Source: Cohnella mopanensis
Lineage (GTDB): Bacteria; Bacillota; Bacilli; Paenibacillales; Paenibacillaceae
Reading direction: 5' to 3'
DNA length: 64,000 nt
Assembly: GCF_022352055.1 (NCBI RefSeq)
Contig: NZ_JAKRWM010000006.1
Span: forward strand, 186,001 to 250,000
Shown here: one piece after another, positions 18,401-26,023 of the stretch
How positions within the stretch are numbered: position 1 is the stretch's first letter
How the letters are laid out: the number at the start of each line of letters is the position of its first letter
The notes under the pieces: generated by a model
Seen by the model: only the letters and a program-made list of their open reading frames with translations
The model's database searches: none
Told to the model about the DNA's origin: nothing
Made by a program: the position numbers and the translations under genes

Positions 18401-19415
18401 CACTGCCATCGGCGAATATTCGTGTAAGATCACTGTCCTTATACCAACCTTGAAAAATAAACCCTTGCTTCACTGGAACCGGAAGCTTGCTAAGAGTTTC
18501 ACCTTTATGGAGCTTAAGGTTAGTAATAGCCGGTCCGCCATTTGTTACAAACGTAATGGTATAAGTAGCAATGTCGCTACTTCCTGAGTTACTGCCACCG
18601 CCGCTGTTAGCATTCTCGTTTTTTGGTGTTGGCGTTGGTGATGGCGAAGGTGTTGGAGCTACTTGATTTTGGCTCGCCCAAACCTTCACAACTTCGTTGC
18701 TGCGCATGCAAAAAGCAGCCGCTTCAACACGAGTTGCGTTAGACTTGGGTTTGAAATTACCATTCTCATCTCCGGTAAGCAAGCCTGCCTGCCATAGCTT
18801 GACAACCGCATCGACCGCCCAAGGAGAAATATCCGCGATGTCACTCGGTAACGTCGTTACTTTGACGTCCGTTTGATAAGCGATGTTCTCATTTTCAAAA
18901 TATCGTAATGTCAGCGTCACCATCATTTCTCTTGATAGAGTCTCGTTGGGTGAGAAGCTGTCGCTACCCGTACCGCTTGTAATGCCTTTCTCAACTGCCC
19001 ATTGCACATAAGGCGCATACCAAGCAGTCAGCGGCACATCTGTAAATACAGAAGTGGTGAATTTACCTACATCAACACCTGCGATTCGTCCAAGCACCGT
19101 TACATACATAGCACGAGTCATTGTACCCTTCGGTGAGAAGGTGTCTTTTCCCGTACCCGTGAATATACCATTGTGCAGCACATACATTACAGCATCATAG
19201 AACCAATCCGTTGATTTCACATCTTGAAATGTATTTTGCGCTGTCCCTGCATTCTGTGATGCATCATGCCATGTTATTGGCGTAGAAGAGGAACCTGTTG
19301 GGGCGACCGCACTTGTTGGAGCAGCAAATGCCCCCGTTGATAATAACGATACCAGCATGGAAAATAAAAGTAAGAAGCTAATCGTTCGCTTATGCCACTT
19401 GTTCAAGTCCAACAT
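12426..19415 (-). CDS. Giant SLH-domain surface protein with InlB-type and tandem repeat modules (2329 residues)
   Basis: The signal peptide (about 1-32, ending A-F-A-A-P) is followed by three SLH modules (about 63-245) that should anchor the protein to secondary cell wall polymer. Next come a P/T/S linker (about 250-285), an InlB/Listeria-Bacteroides repeat (F-V-T-N-G-G ... F-Q-G-W-Y-K-D), a long unassigned beta region with a helical segment (about 350-1220), and four more InlB-type repeats (G-Y-T-F-D-G-W-Y, G-Y-S-F-T-G-W, V-F-M-G-W, V-F-K-D-W) alternating with MucBP-like segments (about 1220-1710). Five tandem modules of about 95 residues follow (about 1711-2195; D-G-N-x-x-G-x-R-V-x-Y-Q-W-x-V-E). 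The C-terminal tail (about 2200-2329) alternates short glycine-rich beta strands. The ATG almost touches GGAAGG, so an in-frame TTG up to three codons on may be used. Adhesion or S-layer role is inferred. Confidence 0.85.
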   Translation of the reverse strand: MLDLNKWHKRTISFLLLFSMLVSLLSTGAFAAPTSAVAPTGSSSTPITWHDASQNAGTAQNTFQDVKSTDWFYDAVMYVLHNGIFTGTGKDTFSPKGTMTRAMYVTVLGRIAGVDVGKFTTSVFTDVPLTAWYAPYVQWAVEKGITSGTGSDSFSPNETLSREMMVTLTLRYFENENIAYQTDVKVTTLPSDIADISPWAVDAVVKLWQAGLLTGDENGNFKPKSNATRVEAAAFCMRSNEVVKVWASQNQVAPTPSPSPTPTPKNENANSGGGSNSGSSDIATYTITFVTNGGPAITNLKLHKGETLSKLPVPVKQGFIFQGWYKDSDLTRIFADGSAVNDNMTLYAKYIESLNDAVQSIPSITVLDQAPSFTIEVNDATDNMTADQVKAGMKFESPGNPQFAGIEVTGSHGHFIVVAKGGAFGEGNTYQLTLTDAHLSFAGQDPTTTIYVFDIAKQEVVQLPLNHDMVYVPFSDVSNMTENGTDVNSPSIPVITAGVGDSGTSLGSVNVLNGTFDYDGHSVQVGDTVAIYTGVRPDQRTVHTSDAGNGDVAYVEITAKSGNTYTYTHADPEKVLVKPNVLPVSTTADTDGSETNHSITVEHTTMNYSNSKYAPLGLDELTVVKAGDFIAFYNGEFGSGATSAGYGLITSITHAEDMDIITYTDATEEQLENPLNFYQKQTLDGDQLLSDAEVASLEGQIKQQAVASGFVNQAANYLSTVALQTDSFKQQYNALAPMAATNPGKKVSVENLTIVPSIGSKLQHFPGYTGVSVSLQVKCDIVIDPNNDNRDVIIIHLTSTFVEEMHFGLSINGQTQTHKILFVPIIDDYVITANLDAYTYTGITITAEIGTIAKTNLKDALKDWNKINNAINIAQQIQALLEGVDDSGAISTTTLKNKYQSLLKNETEWVPFLSKELVNKRQSVCAGLVQVEFTATLVVSVNPNLTVGADYSYQSAKRYTATVKVYSFTGSSSTLSLQGDGNYQFKFYVLGTIGLRAGLLMELKAGILSVKLDSIGVSVDAGLYMKLWGYFYYQLTNTSAGKTADSLGALYLESGVYLVSAVGAQLGDGLLSGDVPLYENEWLLYSAGAQNNADDFAYPQDDSLGFTFVPAATSFQVPDKLFTMNGMDLKTGDATAKVYDPSKFDIQVDNPDFKYNPSTRTIEVVNKSKSVSAGNLVITWKNAPLAFSASPIKRTLPLYWSSRQGNYTIELELRNGEINRVISAPYNARIDVQAPVYSGYTFDGWYTALDGGAKYTISNTMPAKDLHLYAHWVPNTNTPYTVEHYLIDSNSGSATLAATENLQGTTDTEINITSDKFAAQGYLAGAVRGVYIKGDGSAVARIYYQPVNRTMTFKLGYGSSSAGSSVSAPIGKDISNRIPLMTRPGYSFTGWSPSVPNAMPSQDTTYTATWTARNDTPYKIVYLQQDMGKDQYGYPIGGNTYTIADVELLKGTTDTTITATPKNYEGFSYDSYAPGTLLTSTIAADGTTVLKVYYKRNWYIATFDPNGGTLTGGYTNPINVSIYYGQNMSKWTPIATNGNAVFMGWSPSVPATMPGHNLSFTAQWKQGSYVVDHIRQDLTGAYTINETETIVAPANNTVTATPKSYEGFTYDSGVSGTVASGVVGDSTNSPLQLKLYYTRNNYKVTFDANGGTGGTTINVAYGASTSNVSAPQVTKAGNVFKDWSPLLSTMPGTMPAQDITYTAQWKTGPSVNYAGITGQSSYKVGDTLTAIATISDGNPVGDRVAYQWQVETGVGTGAYQNATGSGNTTSSYTIAMADMGKKLRVVVTGAKEATGTETSIATSAVLIPVSGVTINNVNPAVGDTLAANVAMGDGNAAGNRVNYQWKVETTAGSGTYQDAAGTGSQTAIYTVAEADSGKKLQVVVTGTSGASGTATSAATSAVPVGVAGVTIDNIYPTIDAILTASVTMGDGNEAGSRVTYQWKVETAAASGTYQNATGTGNATASYTVAAADWGKKLQVVVMGVSPATGTQTATTSTVLDSIYISSITIPNVNPGVGWRGVNGSVYAKVTMSDGNPADGRVTYQWQVETAAGSGTYQNATGNVLESQGVGFYYPEVGDIGKKLQVIVTGVGPVTGTKTAVTNAVIAGFDNYPTIDNTNPRVGDTLHADVLMADGNPPGGRVTYQWNVEDIPGSGTFVNAKGADAKTASYTVRAEYGGRKLAVSVTVGVDPLGSATNAVQIADDIIPTWIVAAHAAGLTNLTQVSNTEVSLLGPATLTGNLTIPEGVMLIVSDTFVVSAGATLTIEGNLKVKGSPSFSNNGTIVIEDNGIFVQAGNNITDELSEAITEWLDSGILIVNGDGIIGIIPREL
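12826..14282 (-). repeat. Five tandem ~95-residue modules within the giant SLH gene
   Basis: Modules begin near 14282, 13990, 13700, 13405 and 13090, spaced about 285-315 bases. Each carries the pattern V-T-I-x-N-x-x-P-x-V-G-D-x-L, D-G-N-x-x-G-x-R-V-x-Y-Q-W-x-V-E-T, G-x-G-x-Y-Q-N-A-x-G and G-K-K-L-Q-V-V-V-T-G. The fourth copy has an insertion (V-G-W-R-G-V-N-G) and the fifth is the most diverged. Confidence 0.85.
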
Positions 19416-19581
19416 CCTTCCGATATTATGATCAATCTAGTAACTGTCCCGCTCCATTAGGCATTTTTCGAAAGTTTAGGCGCCGATAAAATTAGACAAA
19501 ATAACTACTACAATGTCGATATTCTGCTACAACTTAGCACAGCAGGTCTAAACAAACCCTAAACAATTCGCTCATAGAAAA

Positions 19582-19622
19582 GGAGTATCCCTCAGTCATC
19601 CTCGATGACTGAGGGATACTCC
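19582..19622. terminator. Perfect 18-bp hairpin between STAND regulator and giant SLH gene
   Basis: GGAGTATCCCTCAGTCAT and its exact complement flank a 5-base loop, 20 bases past the regulator's stop codon (minus strand). No long T run follows, but the stem is very stable. It suggests the two genes have separate transcripts. Confidence 0.75.
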
Positions 19623-19641
19623 CTTCCAAGAAGAAAATGCT

Positions 19642-22600
19642 TCAGTTTATATCCAGCAGTCTCCTGACCGCTTCCTTTGGCTCCATCCCGAACTCGGTCA
19701 ACAACATCTTCTGGAGCGCCTCATATTGCTTGATCGCTGAAAAGCGGTCACCTGCCAACACCATCACGCGGATGAGCAGCTCATGAATATAATCATTCAA
19801 CGGATCGCGCGCAAGTGCCTGCCTCAGCAGTTCCGCAGCGGCATCATATTGTCCCTTTTCCTTCTCACGTTCATGGAGGCGAAGCAACGTCGCGACGTAC
19901 TGGTTTTCCAGGCGAACTCGCGTCGGCTCTGCCCATACGTATGAAGTTCCTGCCATATAGCCTTCTCCATATAATTGAACTAGCTCACTGGCAAAGTCCC
20001 GCAGCTTGATGTCATCGATCTGCGTCTGAGCAGCCAGCAAACGATCCCAATCAACGAGATCACATTCCAACTGACCCATATCGATTCGGTAACCGTCTCC
20101 CACATGCTGAACGATGCCATCAAGGCCGATTTGGCTTAAAGCCTTGCGTAAATAGTGAGCCGTCGTATTAAACTGGGCCCCTGCCCTTTCAACTTGCACC
20201 TCTCCCCACAAAGAATCGAGAATTCGATCCCTGCTCACCGCCTCGCCGCGATGGTGAAGGAGAAAGGCCATCAACTCCTCGGTTTTGGATGTCCGCCACT
20301 TGATTGCAGAGCCGTTCTCTGCCTCTACTCGCAACCTCCCAAAACATCGAATCTTCATTCGCGGTGAAGCACGGTGGTCGTTGAGCGCATGTAGTAAGAG
20401 ACTCGCATAATTTGACACTTCTTTTGATTCCACAACTTTGTCTCCATACGACTGCACATAAATAGACAACAGCTCCGCCATCGCCGAGCCTTCGTCCACG
20501 AAGCTGCGGATGAACCCTTGCGGCTTCGCGATACGCAGTGCGATATCCAGCTTCGCCATCGCCGGCTCAATCCGACCGTCATGATATAACGCCATACTTT
20601 GCAATATCAGAATATGAATGCGGTCCCGCAGACGGTCTTCCTTCGTCAAAAGATGATACAGCCGCTCTGCGAGAGTTAGCGCCGGCTCGAACTGTCCGCA
20701 GGCGGCAAGCACGCGCACGAGCGCCAGCTGTTCGGGCACTTGGTCCAGCGTTGCTTCGTCCGAGTAAGACATCCCGCATTGCTTCAACCACCGCTGAGCA
20801 GACGCCAAGTCGCCTTGACGCACCGCAAGGCTCGCCTGCTCCGCTTCGATTTTGCGTAGGAAGATTTCATAATCCGGTGAATCGATCTTCAGCTTAAGTT
20901 GTTCTAGCAGCATCGCAGCTTCAAATGAACGGCCTCTCGCTTGTTGAATTCTCGAAGCCGCCACATATAATTGATACAAATTGCGAGGAACTGGCGCGAG
21001 TCTGTCAGCACGTTTCATACGGTTGATCCAATCTTCCGCTTCCTCTAACCGATTCCACTCGCACAATAGCTTCGCGTTTGAAGCATACATCGGCGACGCA
21101 TACGGATGGTTTACGTGATTCCGCCAATGATCCGTCATCCTGATGAATAATTGTGTCGCGCCATGATAGTTGTTAATGTAGCTCAGATGATCATCGAATT
21201 CTTCAACAGCATAATGTCTATTGTTGCCGCCTTGAATAAACAAGCTTTGCTCCGGTGCAAGCTCATCACCGCGGATAAAATATTCGGCTGTGCTGGCAAG
21301 GTCTTTGGTAATGTAGGCAGCGGAAGCGCAGATGTAATAGATTTCTCCCATCGTCGCGCGCCATACGTCAGCGTCTATAAGATTCTTCATCGCTTCGAAA
21401 CGGACTCGAAGCCGTTCTGCTCGTTCCGGAAGGCCGCTAAACTGCCGAGCACCGATCATCGCATACAGATAAAAAAGCTCAAGGAACGGCTTACTCGATA
21501 CGTATTGCTCGGGCACTTGCATCACCCAGCGAGCAACGACGACGTTTTTACCGCCAATCAGAAATTCATGCAGATGACCCTCGATCAGGCGAACGGCGTC
21601 ATCATACTGCTGCCCTGCCAAATAGTGCTCTGCCGCTTGTTCGGCAAAGCCGTTATTTTCAAGCCATTGCGCAGCACGCATATTGGCCTGAATCCACAGC
21701 TCGGGCTCTGTTCGAGCGAGCATCGACTGCAGGAAATCAGACAGCAGATGATGATAGCGATACCAGCTGCGTTGATCATCCAACGGAATAATGAATAGCT
21801 GAAGCAGTTCCAATTGTTCCAACTGTTGCTGGCCTCCCGCCTGACCGGTCACCGCCTCGCACAAGGCGTAATTCATCTGGCTTAACACGGAGGTTTGCAG
21901 CAAAAAACCGCGCATCGCCTCCGGCAGATCGCGAATGACTTCCTCCAGCAAGTAATCGGATACGAGCTGCTGCTGACCGCTGAACTGACGGATCATTTCA
22001 GCCACATTGCCGCTCCGTTGCAGGGAGATAGCCGCCAGACGCAAGCCACTAATCCAGCCTTCGGTTTGGTTGTACAATATATTGAGTTGCTCCGCCGACA
22101 GTTTCAATTCCGTCGTCTCTTGGAAGAAATCGGATACTTCCTCAGGTCGGAACCGCAATTGTTCGATCGTAATCCGTCGCATCTCGCCTTTCGCCAACAA
22201 TCTTGTTGTCGGGAAGGATAGGTCATTGCGGCTTGCGATATATAAATGAATATGGTCGGGAAGGTATTCGAGCAAGTAGCTCATCGACTTCTGGATGGCT
22301 GGCATCGTCACCAGATGATAATCGTCAAACATGATGACCAGCTCGCCTGGCAGTCGATTTAACTCGTTCAGCAGCACAGTCATCGCCGGCTCCATCGACG
22401 CAGAAGACGCAGAAGGCCCCTCCGCCAGCAACGGCCATAAGGTCTGGCCAAAGCCGTCGACACGATTCTGGATCGAAGCGATGACCGTCTTCCAGAATGT
22501 GATCCACTCATCATCCTGCTTGCCCAGTGACACCCACGCAACAAGCTTGCCGCTTTGTTTGGCCCATTCGCTTAATGCCGTCGTTTTCCCATAGCCGGAT

Positions 22601-22719
22601 GGCGCGAATAAGAGCGTCAGCTTCGCATCCATGCCCTCGTTTAGCAGTAGAAGCAGTTCCGATCGGACAACCAACGCATTCCGTTCATACGGGATATGGA
22701 GCTTAGTTGCAGCAATCAT
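19642..22719 (-). CDS. MalT-like STAND regulator with OmpR-type wing and BTAD domain
   Basis: The 1025-residue protein begins M-I-A-A-T-K-L-H-I-P, as MalT-type ATP-dependent regulators do. GGAGGG sits seven bases before this ATG; the ATG at 22734 overlaps that site and is rejected. It has a STAND NTPase with Walker A F-A-P-S-G-Y-G-K-T-T (about 40-50) and Walker B V-I-M-F-D-D-Y-H, and a long TPR-like helical middle (about 330-780). Near 790-890 there is an OmpR-type winged helix (R-C-F-G-R-L-R-V, W-R-T-S-K-T-E-E-L-M-A-F-L-L), followed by a bacterial transcriptional activation domain (about 900-1025, ending E-F-G-M-E-P-K-E-A-V-R-R-L-L). DNA binding is thus SARP-like, not LuxR-like. It lies just upstream of, and co-directional with, the 2329-residue SLH gene, a plausible target. 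Confidence 0.88.
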   Translation of the reverse strand: MIAATKLHIPYERNALVVRSELLLLLNEGMDAKLTLLFAPSGYGKTTALSEWAKQSGKLVAWVSLGKQDDEWITFWKTVIASIQNRVDGFGQTLWPLLAEGPSASSASMEPAMTVLLNELNRLPGELVIMFDDYHLVTMPAIQKSMSYLLEYLPDHIHLYIASRNDLSFPTTRLLAKGEMRRITIEQLRFRPEEVSDFFQETTELKLSAEQLNILYNQTEGWISGLRLAAISLQRSGNVAEMIRQFSGQQQLVSDYLLEEVIRDLPEAMRGFLLQTSVLSQMNYALCEAVTGQAGGQQQLEQLELLQLFIIPLDDQRSWYRYHHLLSDFLQSMLARTEPELWIQANMRAAQWLENNGFAEQAAEHYLAGQQYDDAVRLIEGHLHEFLIGGKNVVVARWVMQVPEQYVSSKPFLELFYLYAMIGARQFSGLPERAERLRVRFEAMKNLIDADVWRATMGEIYYICASAAYITKDLASTAEYFIRGDELAPEQSLFIQGGNNRHYAVEEFDDHLSYINNYHGATQLFIRMTDHWRNHVNHPYASPMYASNAKLLCEWNRLEEAEDWINRMKRADRLAPVPRNLYQLYVAASRIQQARGRSFEAAMLLEQLKLKIDSPDYEIFLRKIEAEQASLAVRQGDLASAQRWLKQCGMSYSDEATLDQVPEQLALVRVLAACGQFEPALTLAERLYHLLTKEDRLRDRIHILILQSMALYHDGRIEPAMAKLDIALRIAKPQGFIRSFVDEGSAMAELLSIYVQSYGDKVVESKEVSNYASLLLHALNDHRASPRMKIRCFGRLRVEAENGSAIKWRTSKTEELMAFLLHHRGEAVSRDRILDSLWGEVQVERAGAQFNTTAHYLRKALSQIGLDGIVQHVGDGYRIDMGQLECDLVDWDRLLAAQTQIDDIKLRDFASELVQLYGEGYMAGTSYVWAEPTRVRLENQYVATLLRLHEREKEKGQYDAAAELLRQALARDPLNDYIHELLIRVMVLAGDRFSAIKQYEALQKMLLTEFGMEPKEAVRRLLDIN

Positions 22720-22834
22720 TCGGTAGCCCTCCATATTAAATAGACAGAAAATGAGTAATTAGGTATAAATTCGACACTTCCTCATAAATTCCTATGCTTT
22801 ATAAGAAACATCTGTCTCAGTAATGACTCGTTCT

Positions 22835-22885
22835 ATTTTCGCCCTACTTATGATACGGTTCACCTTATCACTCTGACGGCGAAAT
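22835..22885. repeat. Dispersed ~50-bp repeat, copy A, with inverted ends
   Basis: The element is bounded by ATTTTCGCC and GGCGAAAT and contains ACTTATGATACGGTTCACC. A close relative lies at 28484-28530. It sits in the gap between the STAND regulator and the HTH gene. Confidence 0.6.
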
Positions 22886-22888
22886 CGA

Positions 22889-22910
22889 AAGGCACCCGAT
22901 TGGGTGCCTT
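22889..22910. terminator. Hairpin terminator (GGCACCC type) after HTH regulator
   Basis: AAGGCACCC-GATT-GGGTGCCTT, a perfect 9-bp stem downstream of the minus-strand HTH gene. The same stem family recurs at 26590 and 28716. Confidence 0.75.
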
Positions 22911-22968
22911 GATCTGTTTATATAGACGAATAGCGGAGCGACGATTTGACGACTCGATATCGCGCCTG

Positions 22969-23835
22969 TCAGGTGGCCCTTTCTGCTGCCGCATCATTCT
23001 CCGCGATCAACCGGCGAATCTTGCTTGCCGTGTCGTAATCAGCCAAAGGCGTACTCACTTTAATTTGCAGATCCGGATTCTCGTTCGCTTGAAATGACAC
23101 ATTCTCAAAGGCCAGATTGCCCGCAGTCGGGTGGTAGATGAGTTTCTTCCCCTCTGGCGAGTAAAGCACGTCCCGATCCGGCCACCACTGCCGAAACTCC
23201 GGGCTGATCCGGATCAATTCTTGAATCCGTTCCGTCCACCACGGATCGCCTACGAACCGGCCGTAACCGGCACGGAAACGGGCCAATTGCCGTCTTGCAT
23301 GCTCTTCCCAACCTTCTCTCAGCAGCTCGCGCATGTATGGCGACATAAAGGTGCGCCATACCGAGTTCCGTTCCAACTCCGACATCACGGCGTAATCGCC
23401 GTAAATGGCGGATGCAGCCTTGTTCCAGGCAATCACCGTAATCGTGGGATCGACGACAAACGCGGGGGCAACCTCCTGCAAGTCGAGAAAACGCTGCAAC
23501 GCCGGAGACACGGTAGGCCGCGGCGACTGTGACTCAAGCGGCTCTTGCTTAAGCGCCAGGTGGAATAAATGTCTACGGTCATTGACGCTCAACCGCAGCG
23601 CGCGCGCGATGCTGTCCAGCACCTGCGTTGACACCTGGATGTCTCTTCCTTGCTCTAACCTCGTATACCAATCGATACTAACGCCGGCCAGAGCGGCGAC
23701 CTCTTCACGCCGCAGTCCAGGCGTACGCCGTCGTCCGCCTTCCGGCAAGTCGGCACGTTCCGGAGTAAGGCGTTCACGGCGACTGCGCAAAAAATGGGAT
23801 AGCTCCAGAAGGCGATCGTACTTCGTTTGTTCCAC
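22969..23835 (-). CDS. XRE-type transcriptional regulator with MmyB-like ligand-binding domain
   Basis: The 288-residue protein has an N-terminal helix-turn-helix (about 10-85: S-R-R-E-R-L-T-P, R-R-T-P-G-L-R-R-E-E-V-A-A-L-A-G-V-S, W-Y-T-R-L-E-Q-G-R). It is followed by a PAS-like MmyB ligand-binding domain (about 110-280: P-A-F-V-V-D-P-T-I-T-V-I-A-W-N-K-A-A, F-R-Q-W-W-P, H-P-T-A-G-N-L-A-F-E). R-T-P-G-L-R-R-E-E-V-A is diagnostic of this family. It is divergent from an MFS exporter gene and most likely controls it through the palindrome between them. Confidence 0.9.
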   Translation of the reverse strand: MEQTKYDRLLELSHFLRSRRERLTPERADLPEGGRRRTPGLRREEVAALAGVSIDWYTRLEQGRDIQVSTQVLDSIARALRLSVNDRRHLFHLALKQEPLESQSPRPTVSPALQRFLDLQEVAPAFVVDPTITVIAWNKAASAIYGDYAVMSELERNSVWRTFMSPYMRELLREGWEEHARRQLARFRAGYGRFVGDPWWTERIQELIRISPEFRQWWPDRDVLYSPEGKKLIYHPTAGNLAFENVSFQANENPDLQIKVSTPLADYDTASKIRRLIAENDAAAERAT

Positions 23836-23856
23836 TTGAACGTCCCCCTATCCTAC

Positions 23857-23880
23857 GAGTTTCTATCCCAGGATAAACTC
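23857..23880. promoter_or_regulatory. Palindrome between HTH and MFS genes, candidate operator
   Basis: GAGTT-TC-TATCC-CA-GGATA-AACTC is an almost perfect 24-base dyad that starts 22 bases from the HTH start codon and lies 80 bases before the MFS start. It is the best operator candidate in the shared promoter region. Confidence 0.55.
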
Positions 23881-23960
23881 ACTTCTCGTTGGGTGCTTTT
23901 TTCCATTGTACACTATAGAACGCATAGAATACTCATATTTTGGAAATGGGGCGGCCTGAC

Positions 23961-25346
23961 ATGAATCAATCATCCCTTACGCAAGCGTATGCGACGAAGC
24001 CAACAACGCACTCTCTCCTGTTGATTGGACTTTCCCTCGGCTATTTTATCGTTCTGCTCGACATGACCGTATTAAACGTGGCCCTCCCGGCAATCAGATC
24101 CGATTTGGGCGGCGGATTCGCAGGCATGCAATGGGCTTCCAACGCCTACACGATCGTATACGCATGCTTGCTGCTGGCGGCAGGCTCGCTGGCCGACCGC
24201 TTCGGCGCCAAACGGCTGTTCATCGCGGGTCTTACCGTCTTTCTCGCTGCTTCCGTTCTATCTGCCGCTGCGTCTTCGCTCACCATGCTGATCACCGCGC
24301 GGGCATTACTCGGGATAGGTGGCGCGGCGTTACTGCCAGCTTCAATGGCCTTGTTCGCTCACGCGTACCCGAACCCAGCCGCCCGCGCCCGCGCGCTCGG
24401 CGTCTGGGCTTCGATATCCGGTATCGCGATGGCGGCCGGGCCGGTCGTCGGAGGCGTGCTCGTAGATTCGTTTGGCTGGCGCAGTATTTTCCTGTTGAAT
24501 GTACCCATTGCACTCGTAAGCATCGCCGTAGCCGCAGCGGGAACGCGCGAGACGTCTCGTCGCCCTGAAGCTAGCTTCGACGCTGGAGGACAACTTACCG
24601 CTATCGTCGCCGTTGGTGCGCTCACCTTCGGCCTGGTACAGGGCGGTGCGATCGGCTGGTCCGCTCCGCAGGTCACAATCGCTTTTATCGTTGCTGCGGT
24701 CGGTGCGGCGCTGTTCGTGCTGTTCGAAGCACTCGGCAAGTCGCCGATGCTGCCGCTCGGCCTATTCCGCGTTTCCAATTTCTCTACGGGGCTAGCAGCG
24801 GGGTTAGCGGTTAATTTCGCCTTTTCCGGCCTGCTGTTTCTGCTATCGCTTTACTTCCAACAGACGCTCGGCTACTCCACGTTCGCCGCTGGTCTTGCGT
24901 TCCTGCCGTTCATGCTTCCACCGACCTTCAACCCGATGCTGACCGGGAGGCTCGTAGGCCGGATCGGTCCCAAAATACCGGCGGTGATCGGCTTTGTGCT
25001 TCTGACCGCAGGCTCGCTGGTGCTGCTCTTGGCGAAAGAGAACAGTTCGTATGTCATCGCCTTGATCGCGCAGCTTCTTGCCGGCTTTGGCGTTTCCTTC
25101 GCCATTCCGTCGCTGATCGCCGCCGTCGTCTCTTCCGTGCCCAAAGAGCAAGCCGGCATCGCTTCAGGAGCGCTTAACTCCAGCCGACAACTCGGCGCCG
25201 TGCTCGGCGTTGCTCTTCTGGGTGCGATCGCCAACTCAAACGACTCGTTCGTCAGCGGCTTGCATACCGCATTGATCGTCGCTTCGACCGTGCTGCTTGC
25301 CGGCGGCGTGCTGTCACTGCTGCGTCTTGGCCACCGTGGCCGCTGA
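23961..25346 (+). CDS. MFS transporter, DHA2 (14-helix, EmrB/QacA) family
   Basis: The 461-residue protein (from the ATG at 23961, seven bases after GGGGCGG; in-frame ATG at 23946 and TTG at 23940 are alternatives) has about 14 hydrophobic segments. Motif A is L-A-D-R-F-G-A-K-R (after helix 2). L-D-M-T-V-L-N-V-A-L-P in helix 1 is the DHA2 signature, and G-P-V-V-G-G-V-L in helix 5 is the drug-antiporter motif C region. Proton-driven export of a drug-like compound is the family role. It is divergent from, and probably controlled by, the MmyB-type regulator. Confidence 0.9.
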   Translation: MNQSSLTQAYATKPTTHSLLLIGLSLGYFIVLLDMTVLNVALPAIRSDLGGGFAGMQWASNAYTIVYACLLLAAGSLADRFGAKRLFIAGLTVFLAASVLSAAASSLTMLITARALLGIGGAALLPASMALFAHAYPNPAARARALGVWASISGIAMAAGPVVGGVLVDSFGWRSIFLLNVPIALVSIAVAAAGTRETSRRPEASFDAGGQLTAIVAVGALTFGLVQGGAIGWSAPQVTIAFIVAAVGAALFVLFEALGKSPMLPLGLFRVSNFSTGLAAGLAVNFAFSGLLFLLSLYFQQTLGYSTFAAGLAFLPFMLPPTFNPMLTGRLVGRIGPKIPAVIGFVLLTAGSLVLLLAKENSSYVIALIAQLLAGFGVSFAIPSLIAAVVSSVPKEQAGIASGALNSSRQLGAVLGVALLGAIANSNDSFVSGLHTALIVASTVLLAGGVLSLLRLGHRGR

Positions 25347-25494
25347 GCAGACGCCTGTCGCGGCGCGAGCGTGTTTCCGCTGCTTACCGGATTCACAAAA
25401 ATATTCGCGAACAGGATAACTCAGTCTGTAACGGCAATTTTTCCAAGTTAAAAAAGAAGCCCCATCTTAAAGGGCTTCTTTAAGAATTCCTATG

Positions 25495-25908
25495 CTAAGA
25501 AGTAACATCCTCGAAATTCTGCAAAAGGCGCAACTCCAGCCCTTTTTCGTTTGTTGTTAGTTCTTGCATGATCGGAATCGTCATATCGGTATTGGGGTTG
25601 TATTTCAGGCCCCAGTGCATAATGGCAAATACGACCGGAAACAAGTCAAGCGCCTTTTGCGTGGGTCGGTACATAGTTTGTGCGCGGTTTGAATCTCCTT
25701 CTGTCTTGACGAGCAGGCCTGCGTCAACGAGCGATTGAAGACGTGCACTCAAAATATTGGTCGAGATGCGCTCGCGCGAAGCAAGAAACTCGCGGTAATG
25801 CCGCTTGTTATGGATAAGGACGTCACGAAGTATGACTAGGCTCCATGGATCACCCCATATGTCGAGCGCATATACGATTGGACAAACTGTAGACGGTCGC
25901 TTTTTCAT
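25495..25908 (-). CDS. HxlR-family transcriptional regulator, probably leaderless
   Basis: The 137-residue protein starts M-K-K-R-P-S-T-V-C-P and has the HxlR winged helix: C-P-I-V-Y-A-L-D-I-W-G-D-P-W-S-L-V-I-L-R-D, F-L-A-S-R-E-R-I-S-T-N-I-L-S-A-R-L-Q-S-L, then G-L-L. The cysteine before the helix is the one that senses oxidants or electrophiles in some HxlR proteins. An upstream ATG at 25944 would lie inside the promoter. TATAAT ends only seven bases before this ATG, and there is no ribosome-binding site, so transcription should begin at or next to the start codon. It is divergent from an SRPBCC gene and shares operators with it. Confidence 0.88.
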   Translation of the reverse strand: MKKRPSTVCPIVYALDIWGDPWSLVILRDVLIHNKRHYREFLASRERISTNILSARLQSLVDAGLLVKTEGDSNRAQTMYRPTQKALDLFPVVFAIMHWGLKYNPNTDMTIPIMQELTTNEKGLELRLLQNFEDVTS

Positions 25909-25915
25909 AAGCAAG

Positions 25916-25983
25916 ATTATACGCTCTGTGCTTGCATTTTGCAATTAAATGTACTTGCATATCGCAAGTACATGATCTATACT
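25916..25983. promoter_or_regulatory. Back-to-back sigma-A promoters and HxlR operators
   Basis: Minus-strand promoter: TTGCAA (25939-25944), 17 bases, TATAAT (25916-25921). Plus-strand promoter: TTGCAT (25955-25960), 17 bases, TATACT (25978-25983). The 21-base perfect palindrome GTACTTGC-N5-GCAAGTAC (25951-25971) covers the plus-strand -35, and a related CTTGCATTTTGCAA (25931-25944) covers the minus-strand -35 and spacer. Both genes therefore look repressible by one HxlR dimer pair. Confidence 0.85.
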
Positions 25984-26023
25984 CACTAGTGAAGTTAACA
26001 AATAATGGGTAGGTGTTTTCCGA

